DNA of 64,000 nucleotides. Source: Sulfurospirillum sp. GTDB taxonomy: Bacteria > Campylobacterota > Campylobacteria > Campylobacterales > Sulfurospirillaceae. The DNA is taken from NCBI GenBank assembly GCA_016744795.1, contig JADGDR010000007.1, forward strand, positions 1 to 64,000, read 5' to 3'. A program made the translations under genes and the position numbers. Under the pieces are notes generated by a model. The model was given only the letters and a program-made list of their open reading frames with translations. It did not search any database and was not told the origin of the DNA. Of the stretch, positions 15,763 through 24,453 are shown piece by piece. Every line of letters begins with the position of its first letter. Position 1 is the stretch's first letter.

Positions 15763-17211
15763 ATGATTGATTACACAAAAAAATTAACCTTAGATAGAGA
15801 ATTTTACCCTTCAACAGATATTGACATTTCTATAGAAAGTGACAGAGGTCGCATACTCTCAGCTCCTGCTCTTAGACGTCTACAAAAGCGTACACAAGTA
15901 TTTGCACTTGAACTAAATGCTTCTATACGAACACGGCTTACTCATTCACTAGAAGTTTCTCAAAATGCTCGTTTTATAACAAAAACAATTTTAACTAAAC
16001 TAAAAAAACAGGGCTTAGAAAAATACAAACTTCAAGAGTTGGAGAATGCTTTTGTATCAACTGCGGAAATGACAAGCTTACTTCATGACATTGGTAATCC
16101 TCCTTTTGGGCATTTTGCAGAACAGACCATAAATAAGTGGCTAAAAAACAATGCTTTAAATATTTTAAATGGATTTACATGTAATAGTGAAAAAGTGCAA
16201 GAACTAAAAGAAAAACTAGGCAAAGATATATGCAACTACGACGGCAATGCACAAGCTCTGCGTGTCATAACCAAGCTTCAAAGATTAAACCTTTCATATA
16301 CACAAATTTTGTCAGTACTTAAGTACACTAGAGGTGCATATGAAAATATACCTTCAAAAGATGATAATTTAAATTACCTAAAGAAGAAACCAGGCTTTTA
16401 CTATAGTGAAAAAGAATTTATTCAAAAAATTCAAAAAACTTTACATGTAAAGAGTGGGCATAGGTTCCCTATAACCTATATTATGGAGGCTGCTGATGAT
16501 ATATCATATTTGACTGCTGACTTGGAAGACTCTGTAGAAAAAGGGATATTAAGCCTTGATGATGTCTACAATCTTATAAAAAAAGAGTGCGAAAAAGAAA
16601 AGGAAGACTATCTTTTAGAAGTAATTCAAAAAAGATACGACCAAGCAAAAAAAAACGATGAGCCTTATCAATTTAGCATGTTTTTTACTCTAGTAAGAGC
16701 AAAATTAGTAACTTCATTAGTTTACCATGTAGTAGATATTTATATAGACAATCATGAAGATATTTTTAATGGAAAGTTCAATTCAGCATTACTTGAATAC
16801 GATAAAAAAAGCAAATTTTATAAAGCTATTAAAATCTTACAAAACATATCGAGCAAGTATATTTATCAAGATAAAAGTGTGCAAACATTGGAACTTCAAG
16901 GTTATGCCATCATCAATGGTTTACTAGACGTATATAAGCCACTTTTAGAATTAAACTCTGATGATTTTAAAACATTATTACAAGATGATGAAATTGATTG
17001 TTTTATATCTATGCGACTAATAAAAAGAATTTCAGCAAAACAAATTGTTGCATATAGCAATGATGTTAAAAATCTTGATAAAGAAAATTTAGAGTCATTT
17101 AAAATACTTGAGTGGTATCATAGAGTCAGACTTATTGTAGATTACATAAGTGGGATGACAGATGATTTTGCATTAGAGGAGTATAAAACTTTATTATCAA
17201 TTAATAAGTGA
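15763..17211 (+). CDS. dgt: Deoxyguanosinetriphosphate triphosphohydrolase
   Basis: dGTPase, which hydrolyses dGTP to deoxyguanosine and triphosphate and so helps control dNTP pools. The 482-residue length is usual. HD-superfamily metal ligands are visible: His61 in TRLTHSLEV, His108-Asp109 in LLHDIGNPPFGHF, and a late Asp in MEAADDISYLTAD. The opening RGRILSAPALRRLQKRTQVF is characteristic of the family. SD is GAAGGAAAT. Two TTACATGTAA palindromes lie inside at 16175 (frame Thr-Cys-Asn) and 16441 (frame Leu-His-Val). Confidence 0.93.
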   Translation: MIDYTKKLTLDREFYPSTDIDISIESDRGRILSAPALRRLQKRTQVFALELNASIRTRLTHSLEVSQNARFITKTILTKLKKQGLEKYKLQELENAFVSTAEMTSLLHDIGNPPFGHFAEQTINKWLKNNALNILNGFTCNSEKVQELKEKLGKDICNYDGNAQALRVITKLQRLNLSYTQILSVLKYTRGAYENIPSKDDNLNYLKKKPGFYYSEKEFIQKIQKTLHVKSGHRFPITYIMEAADDISYLTADLEDSVEKGILSLDDVYNLIKKECEKEKEDYLLEVIQKRYDQAKKNDEPYQFSMFFTLVRAKLVTSLVYHVVDIYIDNHEDIFNGKFNSALLEYDKKSKFYKAIKILQNISSKYIYQDKSVQTLELQGYAIINGLLDVYKPLLELNSDDFKTLLQDDEIDCFISMRLIKRISAKQIVAYSNDVKNLDKENLESFKILEWYHRVRLIVDYISGMTDDFALEEYKTLLSINK

Positions 17212-17283
17212 TAAATAATAAAAAAGTTAACTTTTAGGATTAATTTGGTAAACTAATACTAGATTAAGATAAAAGGTTGGATA

Positions 17284-19263
17284 GTGTTTAGTTCTATTAG
17301 TAAAAAGATGACGTATATACAAGTTACAGTAATTATCGTGGCTATGATAGGTTTTATTACTTTCATAAGTAATTATTTGAATGGTTATATTAAAGAAGAG
17401 ACCAATTTGAAGCTCTCTTCAAGTACAAAACTTGTGGTAGAGATGATTGACACTTATAATAGTGCAATAGAAATTGGAGCTACAAAGGTACTTCATTTGT
17501 TCATAGATGACTTAGGAAGTTTTAGTATTGATTTGGAAAAAAGAGTTAATATAGCTGGTGTATCTACTCCAGTTTTGTACTCTGAGGGAAAGGTTATAAA
17601 CAACAACTTTGAAGCTGTAGATACTTTCAAAAAACAAACAAAAGATGTTGCTACAATCTTTGTAAAAGATGGTGATGATTTTGTACGTATTTCAACATCA
17701 TTACTTAAAGAAAATGGCGAAAGAGCTATTGGTACTTACCTAGGAAAATATAAAAGTGCCGCTTACAAACACATACTTAACAAAGAAATTTACACAGGAA
17801 GTGCAAAACTTTTTGGAAAAGACTACATAACTGTATATGCTCCAATAATTGACTCTAGCAATAATGTAATAGGAATATCCTTTGTAGGTTACGATTTCAC
17901 CAAAGGGTTAGAAGCCTTATCAAAAAAAATAGATAGCATTAAACTAGGTGAAAATGGTTATTTTTATACTATAAATACAAAATATAAAAAATATGATATT
18001 CACAAAAATAAAAAAGGACAAAATATTGTTTCTGATATAACAAATCAAATTATAGAAAAAAAGAATGGTTATATGGAATACAAAGAAAATGGTTTACACA
18101 AAGCGGTTCAATTTGTCACATTTGAAAAATGGAATTGGATACTTGTAGGAGAAGCAAACTTAGCTGACTTTGAAAAGGCAAATACACGATTAAGAACATA
18201 TCTTATCATAGCTGCCATAATTATAACACTGATTATAATGCTTATTACTTGGATAGTTGTTAAAAAAACAGTTTCTAATCCACTAAATGATTTGATAAAT
18301 AGAACTAGAAGTCTTTCAAGTGGTGATGGTGATCTTACAAGAAAACTAGATATTTTTAGTAAAGACGAAATTGCACAAGCTAGTGTACAAATAAATAATT
18401 TTATAGAAAAAGTAAGAATACTTATAGCTGATGCAAAAAATCTATCAAGTGAAAACTCGTCTATAGCACATGAACTTTCAACTACTTCATTAGAAGTTGG
18501 CAAACTAGTAGAAGAATCAACTTCCATAGTCAACAATACAACACAAGATGCCTGTGTAATACAAGAGGAAATGACAAGTAGTATAGATGATGCTAAATTA
18601 TCTAAAGAAGATTTAATAAAAGCAAATATATCACTAAAAGAAGCTAATGAAGCAATTTTTAGTTTGACCAAAGACATACAAGTAAGTGCAGCAACAGAGA
18701 TAGAACTAGCTGGTAAAATACAACAGCTTAGTAGCGATACTGAACAAGTAAAAGATGTACTTCTTGTTATAAGTGACATTGCAGACCAAACAAATCTTCT
18801 AGCATTAAATGCTGCAATAGAAGCCGCAAGAGCAGGAGACCATGGACGAGGGTTTGCCGTTGTTGCAGATGAAGTACGAAAACTTGCAGAAAGAACTCAA
18901 AAAAGCCTAATTGAAATAAATGCCACAATAAATGTTATAGTTCAATCAATTATGGACTCAAGTGAACAAATGACAAATAATAGTAAAAAAGTAGAAGAGT
19001 TAAGCTATACAGCTGTAAGTGTAGAAGAGAAGATAAATGGACTTTCAACAGTTATGGGAAGCGCTACACAAATGGCAGATAAAACTGTAAATAATTATGT
19101 CAAAACAGGAGATGAAATAAGCAGTATTATCAAAAGTATTGCAGATATAAACGGACTATCAACTCAAAATACAAGAAGTGTTGAAGAGATTGCAGGAGCA
19201 GCTGAACACATGAACGATATGACTGAAACACTTAACAATAAACTTTCAGAATTTAAAACTTGA
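17284..19263 (+). CDS. Methyl-accepting chemotaxis protein with double Cache sensor
   Basis: A 659-residue chemoreceptor. An N-terminal helix (about 10-30), a periplasmic region (31-300) of Cache3/Cache2 type ([15 protein letters not shown], then [16 protein letters not shown]), a second membrane helix ([20 protein letters not shown]), a HAMP domain, and the signalling hairpin tip [21 protein letters not shown]. Cache receptors of this build commonly sense small organic acids or amino acids; the ligand here is unknown. Start is GTG with AAAGGTTGGATA upstream. It is convergent with the acyl-synthase gene, separated by a long hairpin. Confidence 0.93.
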   Translation: MFSSISKKMTYIQVTVIIVAMIGFITFISNYLNGYIKEETNLKLSSSTKLVVEMIDTYNSAIEIGATKVLHLFIDDLGSFSIDLEKRVNIAGVSTPVLYSEGKVINNNFEAVDTFKKQTKDVATIFVKDGDDFVRISTSLLKENGERAIGTYLGKYKSAAYKHILNKEIYTGSAKLFGKDYITVYAPIIDSSNNVIGISFVGYDFTKGLEALSKKIDSIKLGENGYFYTINTKYKKYDIHKNKKGQNIVSDITNQIIEKKNGYMEYKENGLHKAVQFVTFEKWNWILVGEANLADFEKANTRLRTYLIIAAIIITLIIMLITWIVVKKTVSNPLNDLINRTRSLSSGDGDLTRKLDIFSKDEIAQASVQINNFIEKVRILIADAKNLSSENSSIAHELSTTSLEVGKLVEESTSIVNNTTQDACVIQEEMTSSIDDAKLSKEDLIKANISLKEANEAIFSLTKDIQVSAATEIELAGKIQQLSSDTEQVKDVLLVISDIADQTNLLALNAAIEAARAGDHGRGFAVVADEVRKLAERTQKSLIEINATINVIVQSIMDSSEQMTNNSKKVEELSYTAVSVEEKINGLSTVMGSATQMADKTVNNYVKTGDEISSIIKSIADINGLSTQNTRSVEEIAGAAEHMNDMTETLNNKLSEFKT

Positions 19264-19280
19264 TTTTTATATAAAGTAAA

Positions 19281-19343
19281 AATAGTCTATGTGAAAATTT
19301 TATCCGTAAAATACATACGGATAAAAAATTTCACATCACTATT
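19281..19343. terminator. Long bidirectional hairpin between chemoreceptor and acyl-synthase genes
   Basis: TGTGAAAATTTTATCCGTA (from 19290) pairs with the complementary arm ending at about 19334, an imperfect stem near 19-20 bp with a short loop, extended by outer AATAG/CTATT. AT-rich flanks give a T-tract in either direction. Confidence 0.65.
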
Positions 19344-20083
19344 TAGTTTAAAAAAGATCTCTTAAAAAACTTAGATGCTTCATATGGATTCCAAGAGATT
19401 ATTAAAAATGGAACTTCTATATGACCATAAGAATCTAGCTCTTTTTCAATGTGGATTCCTCCAAATTTTGAGTACATTTTAAAATGCTCTTCTCTTATGC
19501 CAGAAACTACTAAATCTGCACTATTGTTAGTAGTAATCTCATGAAAAGCTCTCATTATATTTTTAAAATCAAAACTCAATTTAGTTGAATCTTTTTTTAT
19601 AGTAAATCTAGAAGTTTCACATAGTTTTATATTTTTTTTTCTAAGATAATCAAAAGAGAACTTTTCTTCACTTGGTAATTTATGCTTTGAATCAAATATA
19701 ATTCTTGAAGTACCAGTATATTCCTTGTTTTTTTTACAATAAACTATTGCAGAATTATGATCATATTTATCGAAGTTAAGTCCTTCTATAGTATCAGGAA
19801 ACTCTTCTTGATACTCTATACTTGTATACACATCACTTCTTAGTTTAAAAACTTCTATAAGATCTTCCGCGGTTGTTGTAAGTTGATAATGTGGATTTTG
19901 TCTATCCCAATCTATATTTTTATTAAAAAATATTGCTTTGTCTATAGTCTCTTCTAAAAAAACTCTTGTCGTAAAAAGTTCTAAAATCCTGTTTTGCTCT
20001 TCTACCTCTATTCTCTCATATACACTTTTTTGTATAACTCCGCGTAGTTCATTCAATGCACAATTTTTGTTTAGACTTACCAT
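19343..20083 (-). CDS. LuxI/FeeM-like N-acyl amino acid synthase (GNAT fold)
   Basis: A 246-residue protein whose middle follows the template shared by acyl-homoserine-lactone synthases and N-acyl amino acid synthases. Seen: LRSDVY (Arg82), NFDKYDHNS (Asp105, Asp108), the YTGTSRIIF strand (Arg127) and LCETSRFTI (Glu156, Arg159), the last matching the E-x-S-R-F element of LuxI-type enzymes. These enzymes move an acyl chain from ACP or CoA to an amino-acid-derived amine. About 70 extra residues precede the domain. The gene is last in a leftward operon with a histidine kinase and a response regulator (63-base gap). It may instead be one of the exosortase-associated acyltransferases, which share the fold; no exosortase is seen here. 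Confidence 0.65.
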   Translation of the reverse strand: MVSLNKNCALNELRGVIQKSVYERIEVEEQNRILELFTTRVFLEETIDKAIFFNKNIDWDRQNPHYQLTTTAEDLIEVFKLRSDVYTSIEYQEEFPDTIEGLNFDKYDHNSAIVYCKKNKEYTGTSRIIFDSKHKLPSEEKFSFDYLRKKNIKLCETSRFTIKKDSTKLSFDFKNIMRAFHEITTNNSADLVVSGIREEHFKMYSKFGGIHIEKELDSYGHIEVPFLIISWNPYEASKFFKRSFLN

Positions 20084-20146
20084 TTTTTATCCTTTGTAGG
20101 ATAAAGTTTACTCTAGCATCGTCACAGTAAGCGTCACACAATAAAA

Positions 20147-20830
20147 TCAAAAAATGGGGGTAAGTCTACATCCTAAAGTTGGTATAGTTTCTATAAGTTT
20201 ATATTCAAGTTTTGCTCTTAGTCTATAAACAAGAGTTCTTAGTGTACTGTCAGATATAAAGTTATCAAACCATATAAGAGACTCTAACTGACGAAAAGGA
20301 ACAATATTTCCATTTGCTTCTACAAGTATGCTTAAAAGCATTCTCTCTTTTTTACTCAACGATATAAGCATATTTTTATAAAAAAGAATCTCATTTTTCA
20401 AATCAAAATAATAATCAAATCCCAAACTTATGGCTTCTTTATCTATCTCTATTTTGCTGAATTGATTCATCTTATATAAGCCCAAAAAAATAGTGGATTT
20501 TAACTCTTCTCGTTTAAATGGTTTTAAAAGATACCCTATAGGGTTGGTTTCTACCGCTCTACTTATCGTCTTATTATCTGAAAAGGCCGTTAGATATATA
20601 ATGGGGATATTTGCTATTTTTTGTATTTCTTTAACTGTTTCTATGCCATCTTTACTGCCAACAAGATTTATATCTGTTAAAAGTATATCAGGTTTGCAGT
20701 TTTTTACACTATTAAGTGCTTCATCATAATTAGTGGCACTATCAGTCACTTCAAAACCAAGTTTTTCTAAGGCACTCTTTATATCAAGAGCCACTATGGT
20801 TTCATCCTCAATAATGAGTATCTTAGTCAC
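20147..20830 (-). CDS. Response regulator, REC plus winged-helix DNA-binding domain
   Basis: A 227-residue regulator. The REC domain has the acidic pair in IIEDE, phospho-acceptor Asp53 in LLTDINL, Thr in YLTAF and Lys in LLKPFKR. The C-terminal 90 residues form an OmpR-type winged helix (SKKERMLLSILVEANGNIV, then DSTLRTLVYRLRAKL and TIPTLGCRL). The start overlaps the kinase stop by 8 bases, so it is surely the partner of that kinase. It likely controls the operon itself or the acyl-synthase gene 63 bases downstream. Confidence 0.92.
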   Translation of the reverse strand: MTKILIIEDETIVALDIKSALEKLGFEVTDSATNYDEALNSVKNCKPDILLTDINLVGSKDGIETVKEIQKIANIPIIYLTAFSDNKTISRAVETNPIGYLLKPFKREELKSTIFLGLYKMNQFSKIEIDKEAISLGFDYYFDLKNEILFYKNMLISLSKKERMLLSILVEANGNIVPFRQLESLIWFDNFISDSTLRTLVYRLRAKLEYKLIETIPTLGCRLTPIF

Positions 20831-22658
20831 TTTCTTTCCAGTTAATAGTGACTCTTACACCATCTAATGAATTAACTTTGATATCTCCTTTCAACTGTCT
20901 TTTTGCTAGTGCATTGACTAAATTTAGTCCTAAAGATGTAAATTTTGCATCTGAATCATATCCTATGCCATCATCTCTAATATATAACGTATAGTTATTA
21001 TTCTCTTTTTTGAGGCTTACATTTATAGTTCCATCTTCTTTAGGAAAAGCATATTTAAAAGAGTTCGTTATAAGCTCATTTAGTATAAGCCCACAATATA
21101 TAGCCTCTTCCATCTTTAATTTTGCTTTTATATCTAAGTTTATATTTAACTCATTGTGATAACTATCTTTAATACCTTCTATTAAAAGTTCAAAATACTC
21201 ATAAGTATTTATGTGAGTAGTATTCTCTTGTTTATAAAGTAACTCATGAAGATGACTCATGGCGCTTATTCTGTTTTGAATTGTGAGTAAAACATCTTGA
21301 AGGTTAGCATCTTTTACCTTGTCTTTTTGCAATCTTATGAGAGAAACTATTGTCTGCATATTATTTTTTACTCTATGATTTAACTCTTTTAAAAGTAATT
21401 TTTTCTCCTCTAAAGCAGTATTTAAATGTTGTGTTTTTTGGCCAACTTGTACCTCTAGTCTTTTTGTCTCATTTTCTTGTTGGAGTGCAAGTTTTTTATT
21501 TACTCGCACCTTATCTTCTTGGAGTTGTTTTATTCTATATGCCAAAGCAATAGAAAATATAGTCGCTTCAAAAAGTAAAGAGCCCTCTATGTAGTATGAG
21601 ATATATGCAAATATATCGAATATTCCAGAGCTAGACAAAAACATAAATACCACTGCCATAGATATTGCCAACCAACCAAACAAAATAAAATAAGCTTGTC
21701 GATTTTTTCTTAGTGCAGCATAGATAGTTATACCTAAAAGATAAACCATAAGAATGATTGGAAGTAAATTTCTAAACTCGTTAAACCCCTCCGCAATAAT
21801 AAATATTGTCACTGAAATAGGGAGTATCAGTATAAATATATTGAGCACTTTATTGAGTTTTGTATACTGTTTCATCTGCAAAAATGTCTTTGTGAAAAGA
21901 GATAGAGCAAATATAGGAAAAGCCGCAAGAAGTGAAGCAAAGGTTATTATATAAATAATCCACGTGTAATTTAGAAAATATATATTAGCAATGCCTACGT
22001 ATATGGCATGATGAGTAGAAACTCCTACAACATATAAAAAATAAAACAGATAACTAATGTCCCTCGTAAAAAAGTATATAAATAGATTATATATTCCAAG
22101 TATCAGCATAGCTCCAAAAAAAAGTGCCAAAATAACTTGATGTTTTATCTCTTTTTTATAAAAGTTATTAATCTCCCACATATTTAGTTTAATAATAAGA
22201 GTAGTTATTTCAGAAGACGCTCGAATGTAGTATGTTTTTTTTTCATGTGGGTTTATAGTTATTTCAAAGGTAGGGCTTAGTGTTTTTCTATCTTTGTGTA
22301 CATTAAATAAGCCTTCTTTTTCAACTTTGTAGTTTTTATCTGGATTATAAAACTGAACGTCTGTTGTAAGAGTATTGTCATACTCTAAAATTTTTGAGAC
22401 AGTTTTATTAGTATCATTTGTTAAAGTAAACTTCACCCAAACAGCAAAATTAGGTGAATAGCCGTATGCTAAAAGCTTTTTGTCATTTTTTTTAAACTCT
22501 ATATTTTTTTGCAAAATATCTTCTATTTGTAGCAAACTAGTTTTATCTATATAGACTTTAGAATATTTTAATAAATCGACATGATTTTTATTATTTATGG
22601 GTTGTGCATAAATAAAAGTAGTTAATAGAATCATAAAAAGTATTTTAAAAAAATTCAT
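20823..22658 (-). CDS. 7TMR-DISM histidine kinase (HisKA_2 type)
   Basis: The product has a signal peptide, a periplasmic DISMED2 beta-sandwich (about 25-170), a seven-helix 7TMR-DISM membrane unit (about 175-380), a coiled coil, a HisKA_2 domain with the phospho-His in LKELNHRVKNNMQ (about residue 428), and a HATPase_c domain (NELITNSFKYAF N-box, DDGIGYDSD G-box). 7TMR-DISM proteins bind carbohydrates or other small molecules in the periplasm. I chose ATG 22658; the in-frame ATG at 22670 overlaps the AAAGG ribosome site. First gene of the kinase/regulator/acyl-synthase operon. Ligand unknown. Confidence 0.9.
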   Translation of the reverse strand: MNFFKILFMILLTTFIYAQPINNKNHVDLLKYSKVYIDKTSLLQIEDILQKNIEFKKNDKKLLAYGYSPNFAVWVKFTLTNDTNKTVSKILEYDNTLTTDVQFYNPDKNYKVEKEGLFNVHKDRKTLSPTFEITINPHEKKTYYIRASSEITTLIIKLNMWEINNFYKKEIKHQVILALFFGAMLILGIYNLFIYFFTRDISYLFYFLYVVGVSTHHAIYVGIANIYFLNYTWIIYIITFASLLAAFPIFALSLFTKTFLQMKQYTKLNKVLNIFILILPISVTIFIIAEGFNEFRNLLPIILMVYLLGITIYAALRKNRQAYFILFGWLAISMAVVFMFLSSSGIFDIFAYISYYIEGSLLFEATIFSIALAYRIKQLQEDKVRVNKKLALQQENETKRLEVQVGQKTQHLNTALEEKKLLLKELNHRVKNNMQTIVSLIRLQKDKVKDANLQDVLLTIQNRISAMSHLHELLYKQENTTHINTYEYFELLIEGIKDSYHNELNINLDIKAKLKMEEAIYCGLILNELITNSFKYAFPKEDGTINVSLKKENNNYTLYIRDDGIGYDSDAKFTSLGLNLVNALAKRQLKGDIKVNSLDGVRVTINWKESD

Positions 22659-22854
22659 ACACAAATCCATCCTTTCATCCGCTTTTTATTATACTCAATT
22701 TTTTGCTATTACTTTCTTTATAAACTCTACTAGTCTGTCTCCATTTTTTATACTTTTATATTCTTCAAAAAATTTACTGCTTCATATTTAAATTAATATA
22801 ATTATTTTTTTTATAAATTTTCCTTATTTAGCCTCTATTTTATCTTAAAAAAGA

Positions 22855-22860
22855 TATAAT
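22855..22860 (+). promoter_or_regulatory. -10 element for yebC
   Basis: TATAAT in AAGATATAATCACC, 30 bases before the yebC ATG. The 220-base gap 22671-22890, between the divergent kinase and yebC genes, holds no other structure I can support. Confidence 0.55.
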
Positions 22861-22890
22861 CACCATAATAAATTAACAAGGTAATATTTC

Positions 22891-23601
22891 ATGGGAAGAG
22901 CATTTGAATACAGAAAAGCAGCAAAATTAAAAAGATGGGGAGCTATGTCAAGAATATTTCCAAGACTTGGAAAATCTATAACAATGGCTGCCAAAGAGGG
23001 TGGAACTGACCCAGATAGCAACGCAAAACTTCGTACAGCGATACTAAATGCAAAAGCAGAAAATATGCCAAAAGACAATATTGAAGCTGCTATAAAAAGA
23101 GCTGATTCAAAAGACTTAGCAGATATGAAAGAAGTTAATTACGAAGGGAAAGCTCCTCATGGTGCGCTTATCTTTGTAGAAACAGCAACAGATAATGCAA
23201 CAAGAACAGTAGCAAACGTAAAAAACCATTTTAAAAAAGGTGGTGGAGAAATCTTGAACAATGGCTCTTTAGAGTTTATGTTTTCTAGAAAAGCTGTCTT
23301 TGAGTTTGAAAAAATCGAAAATATGGATTTAGAAGAGTTAGAACTTGAACTTATAGACGCTGGTCTTGAAGAAATAGAAGAAGAAAATGGCACTATTTTA
23401 GTTACTGGTGAATACACTAACTTTGGTTCTTTATCTCATGCTTTTGAAGAGTTAAATATAGAACTTAAAACCGCCACACTAAAAAGATTTGCTAATACCC
23501 CAATAGAACTTAGTGAAGAACAAATTACAGACATCTCAAATTTAATAGAACGCGTAGAAAATGACGATGATGTTCAAGCAGTATATACAAACTTTAGTTA
23601 A
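22891..23601 (+). CDS. yebC: YebC/PmpR family protein
   Basis: A 236-residue cytosolic protein of the YebC/TACO1 family. The opening [20 protein letters not shown], then [34 protein letters not shown] and [21 protein letters not shown] are family hallmarks. Members have been described as DNA-binding regulators and more recently as translation factors easing ribosome stalling at proline runs; which applies here is not decided by sequence. SD is AAGGTAAT. It ends next to a hairpin built from two copies of the TTACATGTAA palindrome. Confidence 0.95.
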   Translation: MGRAFEYRKAAKLKRWGAMSRIFPRLGKSITMAAKEGGTDPDSNAKLRTAILNAKAENMPKDNIEAAIKRADSKDLADMKEVNYEGKAPHGALIFVETATDNATRTVANVKNHFKKGGGEILNNGSLEFMFSRKAVFEFEKIENMDLEELELELIDAGLEEIEEENGTILVTGEYTNFGSLSHAFEELNIELKTATLKRFANTPIELSEEQITDISNLIERVENDDDVQAVYTNFS

Positions 23602-23609
23602 ACTACATC

Positions 23610-23643
23610 TTTACATGTAAAGGTTTTACCCTTTACATGTAAG
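23610..23643. terminator. Hairpin made of two TTACATGTAA palindromes
   Basis: Copies at 23611 and 23633 with their flanks form a 13-bp perfect stem (arms 23611-23623 and 23630-23642, loop TTTTAC), plus a wobble pair. It lies between the convergent yebC and asparaginase-like genes and covers the last codons of the latter. No T-tract follows in either direction, so it may stall or protect RNA ends rather than act as a classic terminator. Confidence 0.6.
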
Positions 23644-24132
23644 CCTTTGAAAAACTCCAATCTCTCTATTTTTATATACTTTTTTGTATTTATCAATCAA
23701 ACCATGCATAGATATATAAATACCATATTTAGTATCGTTTAATAAATAACCAAGAGACATAGACAAATTTGAATTAGCTTCTACATTATCTATGCTATAA
23801 GGGACCATAGCCCCTGTTAAAAGTATTGTTTTATCAGCTATTTTAGTCTGTAAATACTCGGCAGTTTTATCTATAGTATCAGTGCCATGAATTATAAGTA
23901 TTTTGTTTTGTTTAGATTTCACTATAAGTTTTGCTATCTCTTTTCTGTCCTCCTCAAGCATATCTAAACTATCTTTATGAATAATATTTTTTATTTCATA
24001 TTTTAAATTATAAAAATACTTAAGTATATTTTCCACAGAGATAGAATCGTTTGGCACTTCTAACTCTCCTTTTAAAGGATTATATCTTTTATTAAAAGTT
24101 CCTCCTGTATTAATAATCAATATATCTTCCAA
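23626..24132 (-). CDS. Half-length asparaginase-like protein
   Basis: The 168-residue product matches only the N-terminal domain of L-asparaginase (families are about 330 residues). The two catalytic threonine segments are present, INTGGTFNK near residue 8 and IIHGTDTIDKTAEYL with its Thr-Asp and Lys, as is LLTGAMVP. The C-terminal domain that completes the dimeric site is missing. No remnant of it follows, and the next bases are the palindrome hairpin, which supplies the final RLTCKG. Small asparaginase-domain proteins of this size do occur, so it may be functional; amide hydrolysis is possible but unproven. Confidence 0.7.
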   Translation of the reverse strand: MEDILIINTGGTFNKRYNPLKGELEVPNDSISVENILKYFYNLKYEIKNIIHKDSLDMLEEDRKEIAKLIVKSKQNKILIIHGTDTIDKTAEYLQTKIADKTILLTGAMVPYSIDNVEANSNLSMSLGYLLNDTKYGIYISMHGLIDKYKKVYKNREIGVFQRLTCKG

Positions 24133-24186
24133 ATTTTAACCTTTCTTAATAAGTATATGATATTATACCACCTCAAAAGGATAAAA

Positions 24187-24429
24187 ATGGATATTTTTCA
24201 AATCATAGGTTTTATGGGTATGCTTTTCGTAGTATATGCCTATTTTTTACTACAAGCACAAAAAGTTCTTCATAATTCATTAAAGTTTCAAACTTTAAAT
24301 CTAATTGGTGCTATTTTACTTATTATCTCATTATTAGTTCACTTTAATCTTGGTTCATTTTTAATAGAGGTATTTTGGATTGGAATTACGATATATGGAA
24401 TAATTAAAAACAGAGTTAAAAAGGTATAA
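24187..24429 (+). CDS. Small membrane protein (CBU_0592-like)
   Basis: An 80-residue protein with three hydrophobic helices (IIGFMGMLFVVYAYFLL, LNLIGAILLIISLLVHF, FLIEVFWIGITIYGII) and a basic tail, of the kind called CBU_0592-like domain proteins. Function unknown. I take ATG 24187, preceded by AAAAGGATAAAA; the frame extends upstream to 24157 without a ribosome site. Its stop lies inside the terminator shared with acs. Confidence 0.65.
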   Translation: MDIFQIIGFMGMLFVVYAYFLLQAQKVLHNSLKFQTLNLIGAILLIISLLVHFNLGSFLIEVFWIGITIYGIIKNRVKKV

Positions 24430-24447
24430 CAACTAAGTTATACCTTT
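24420..24447. terminator. Bidirectional terminator between small membrane gene and acs
   Basis: A perfect 11-bp stem, AAAGGTATAAC (24420-24430) and GTTATACCTTT (24437-24447), with loop AACTAA. It contains the TAA of the upstream gene. A-rich and T-rich ends suit termination in both directions. Confidence 0.8.
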
Positions 24448-24453
24448 AAATGC

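Noticed and set aside
18108-18779. 223-residue minus-strand ORF inside the chemoreceptor gene
   Set aside because: Antisense to HAMP/signalling domain codons; Ser/Leu-rich with no family resemblance.
19343-22658. The kinase operon as an exosortase/PEP-CTERM locus
   Set aside because: The synthase fold is shared with exosortase-associated acyltransferases, but no exosortase or PEP-CTERM protein is present in the window.
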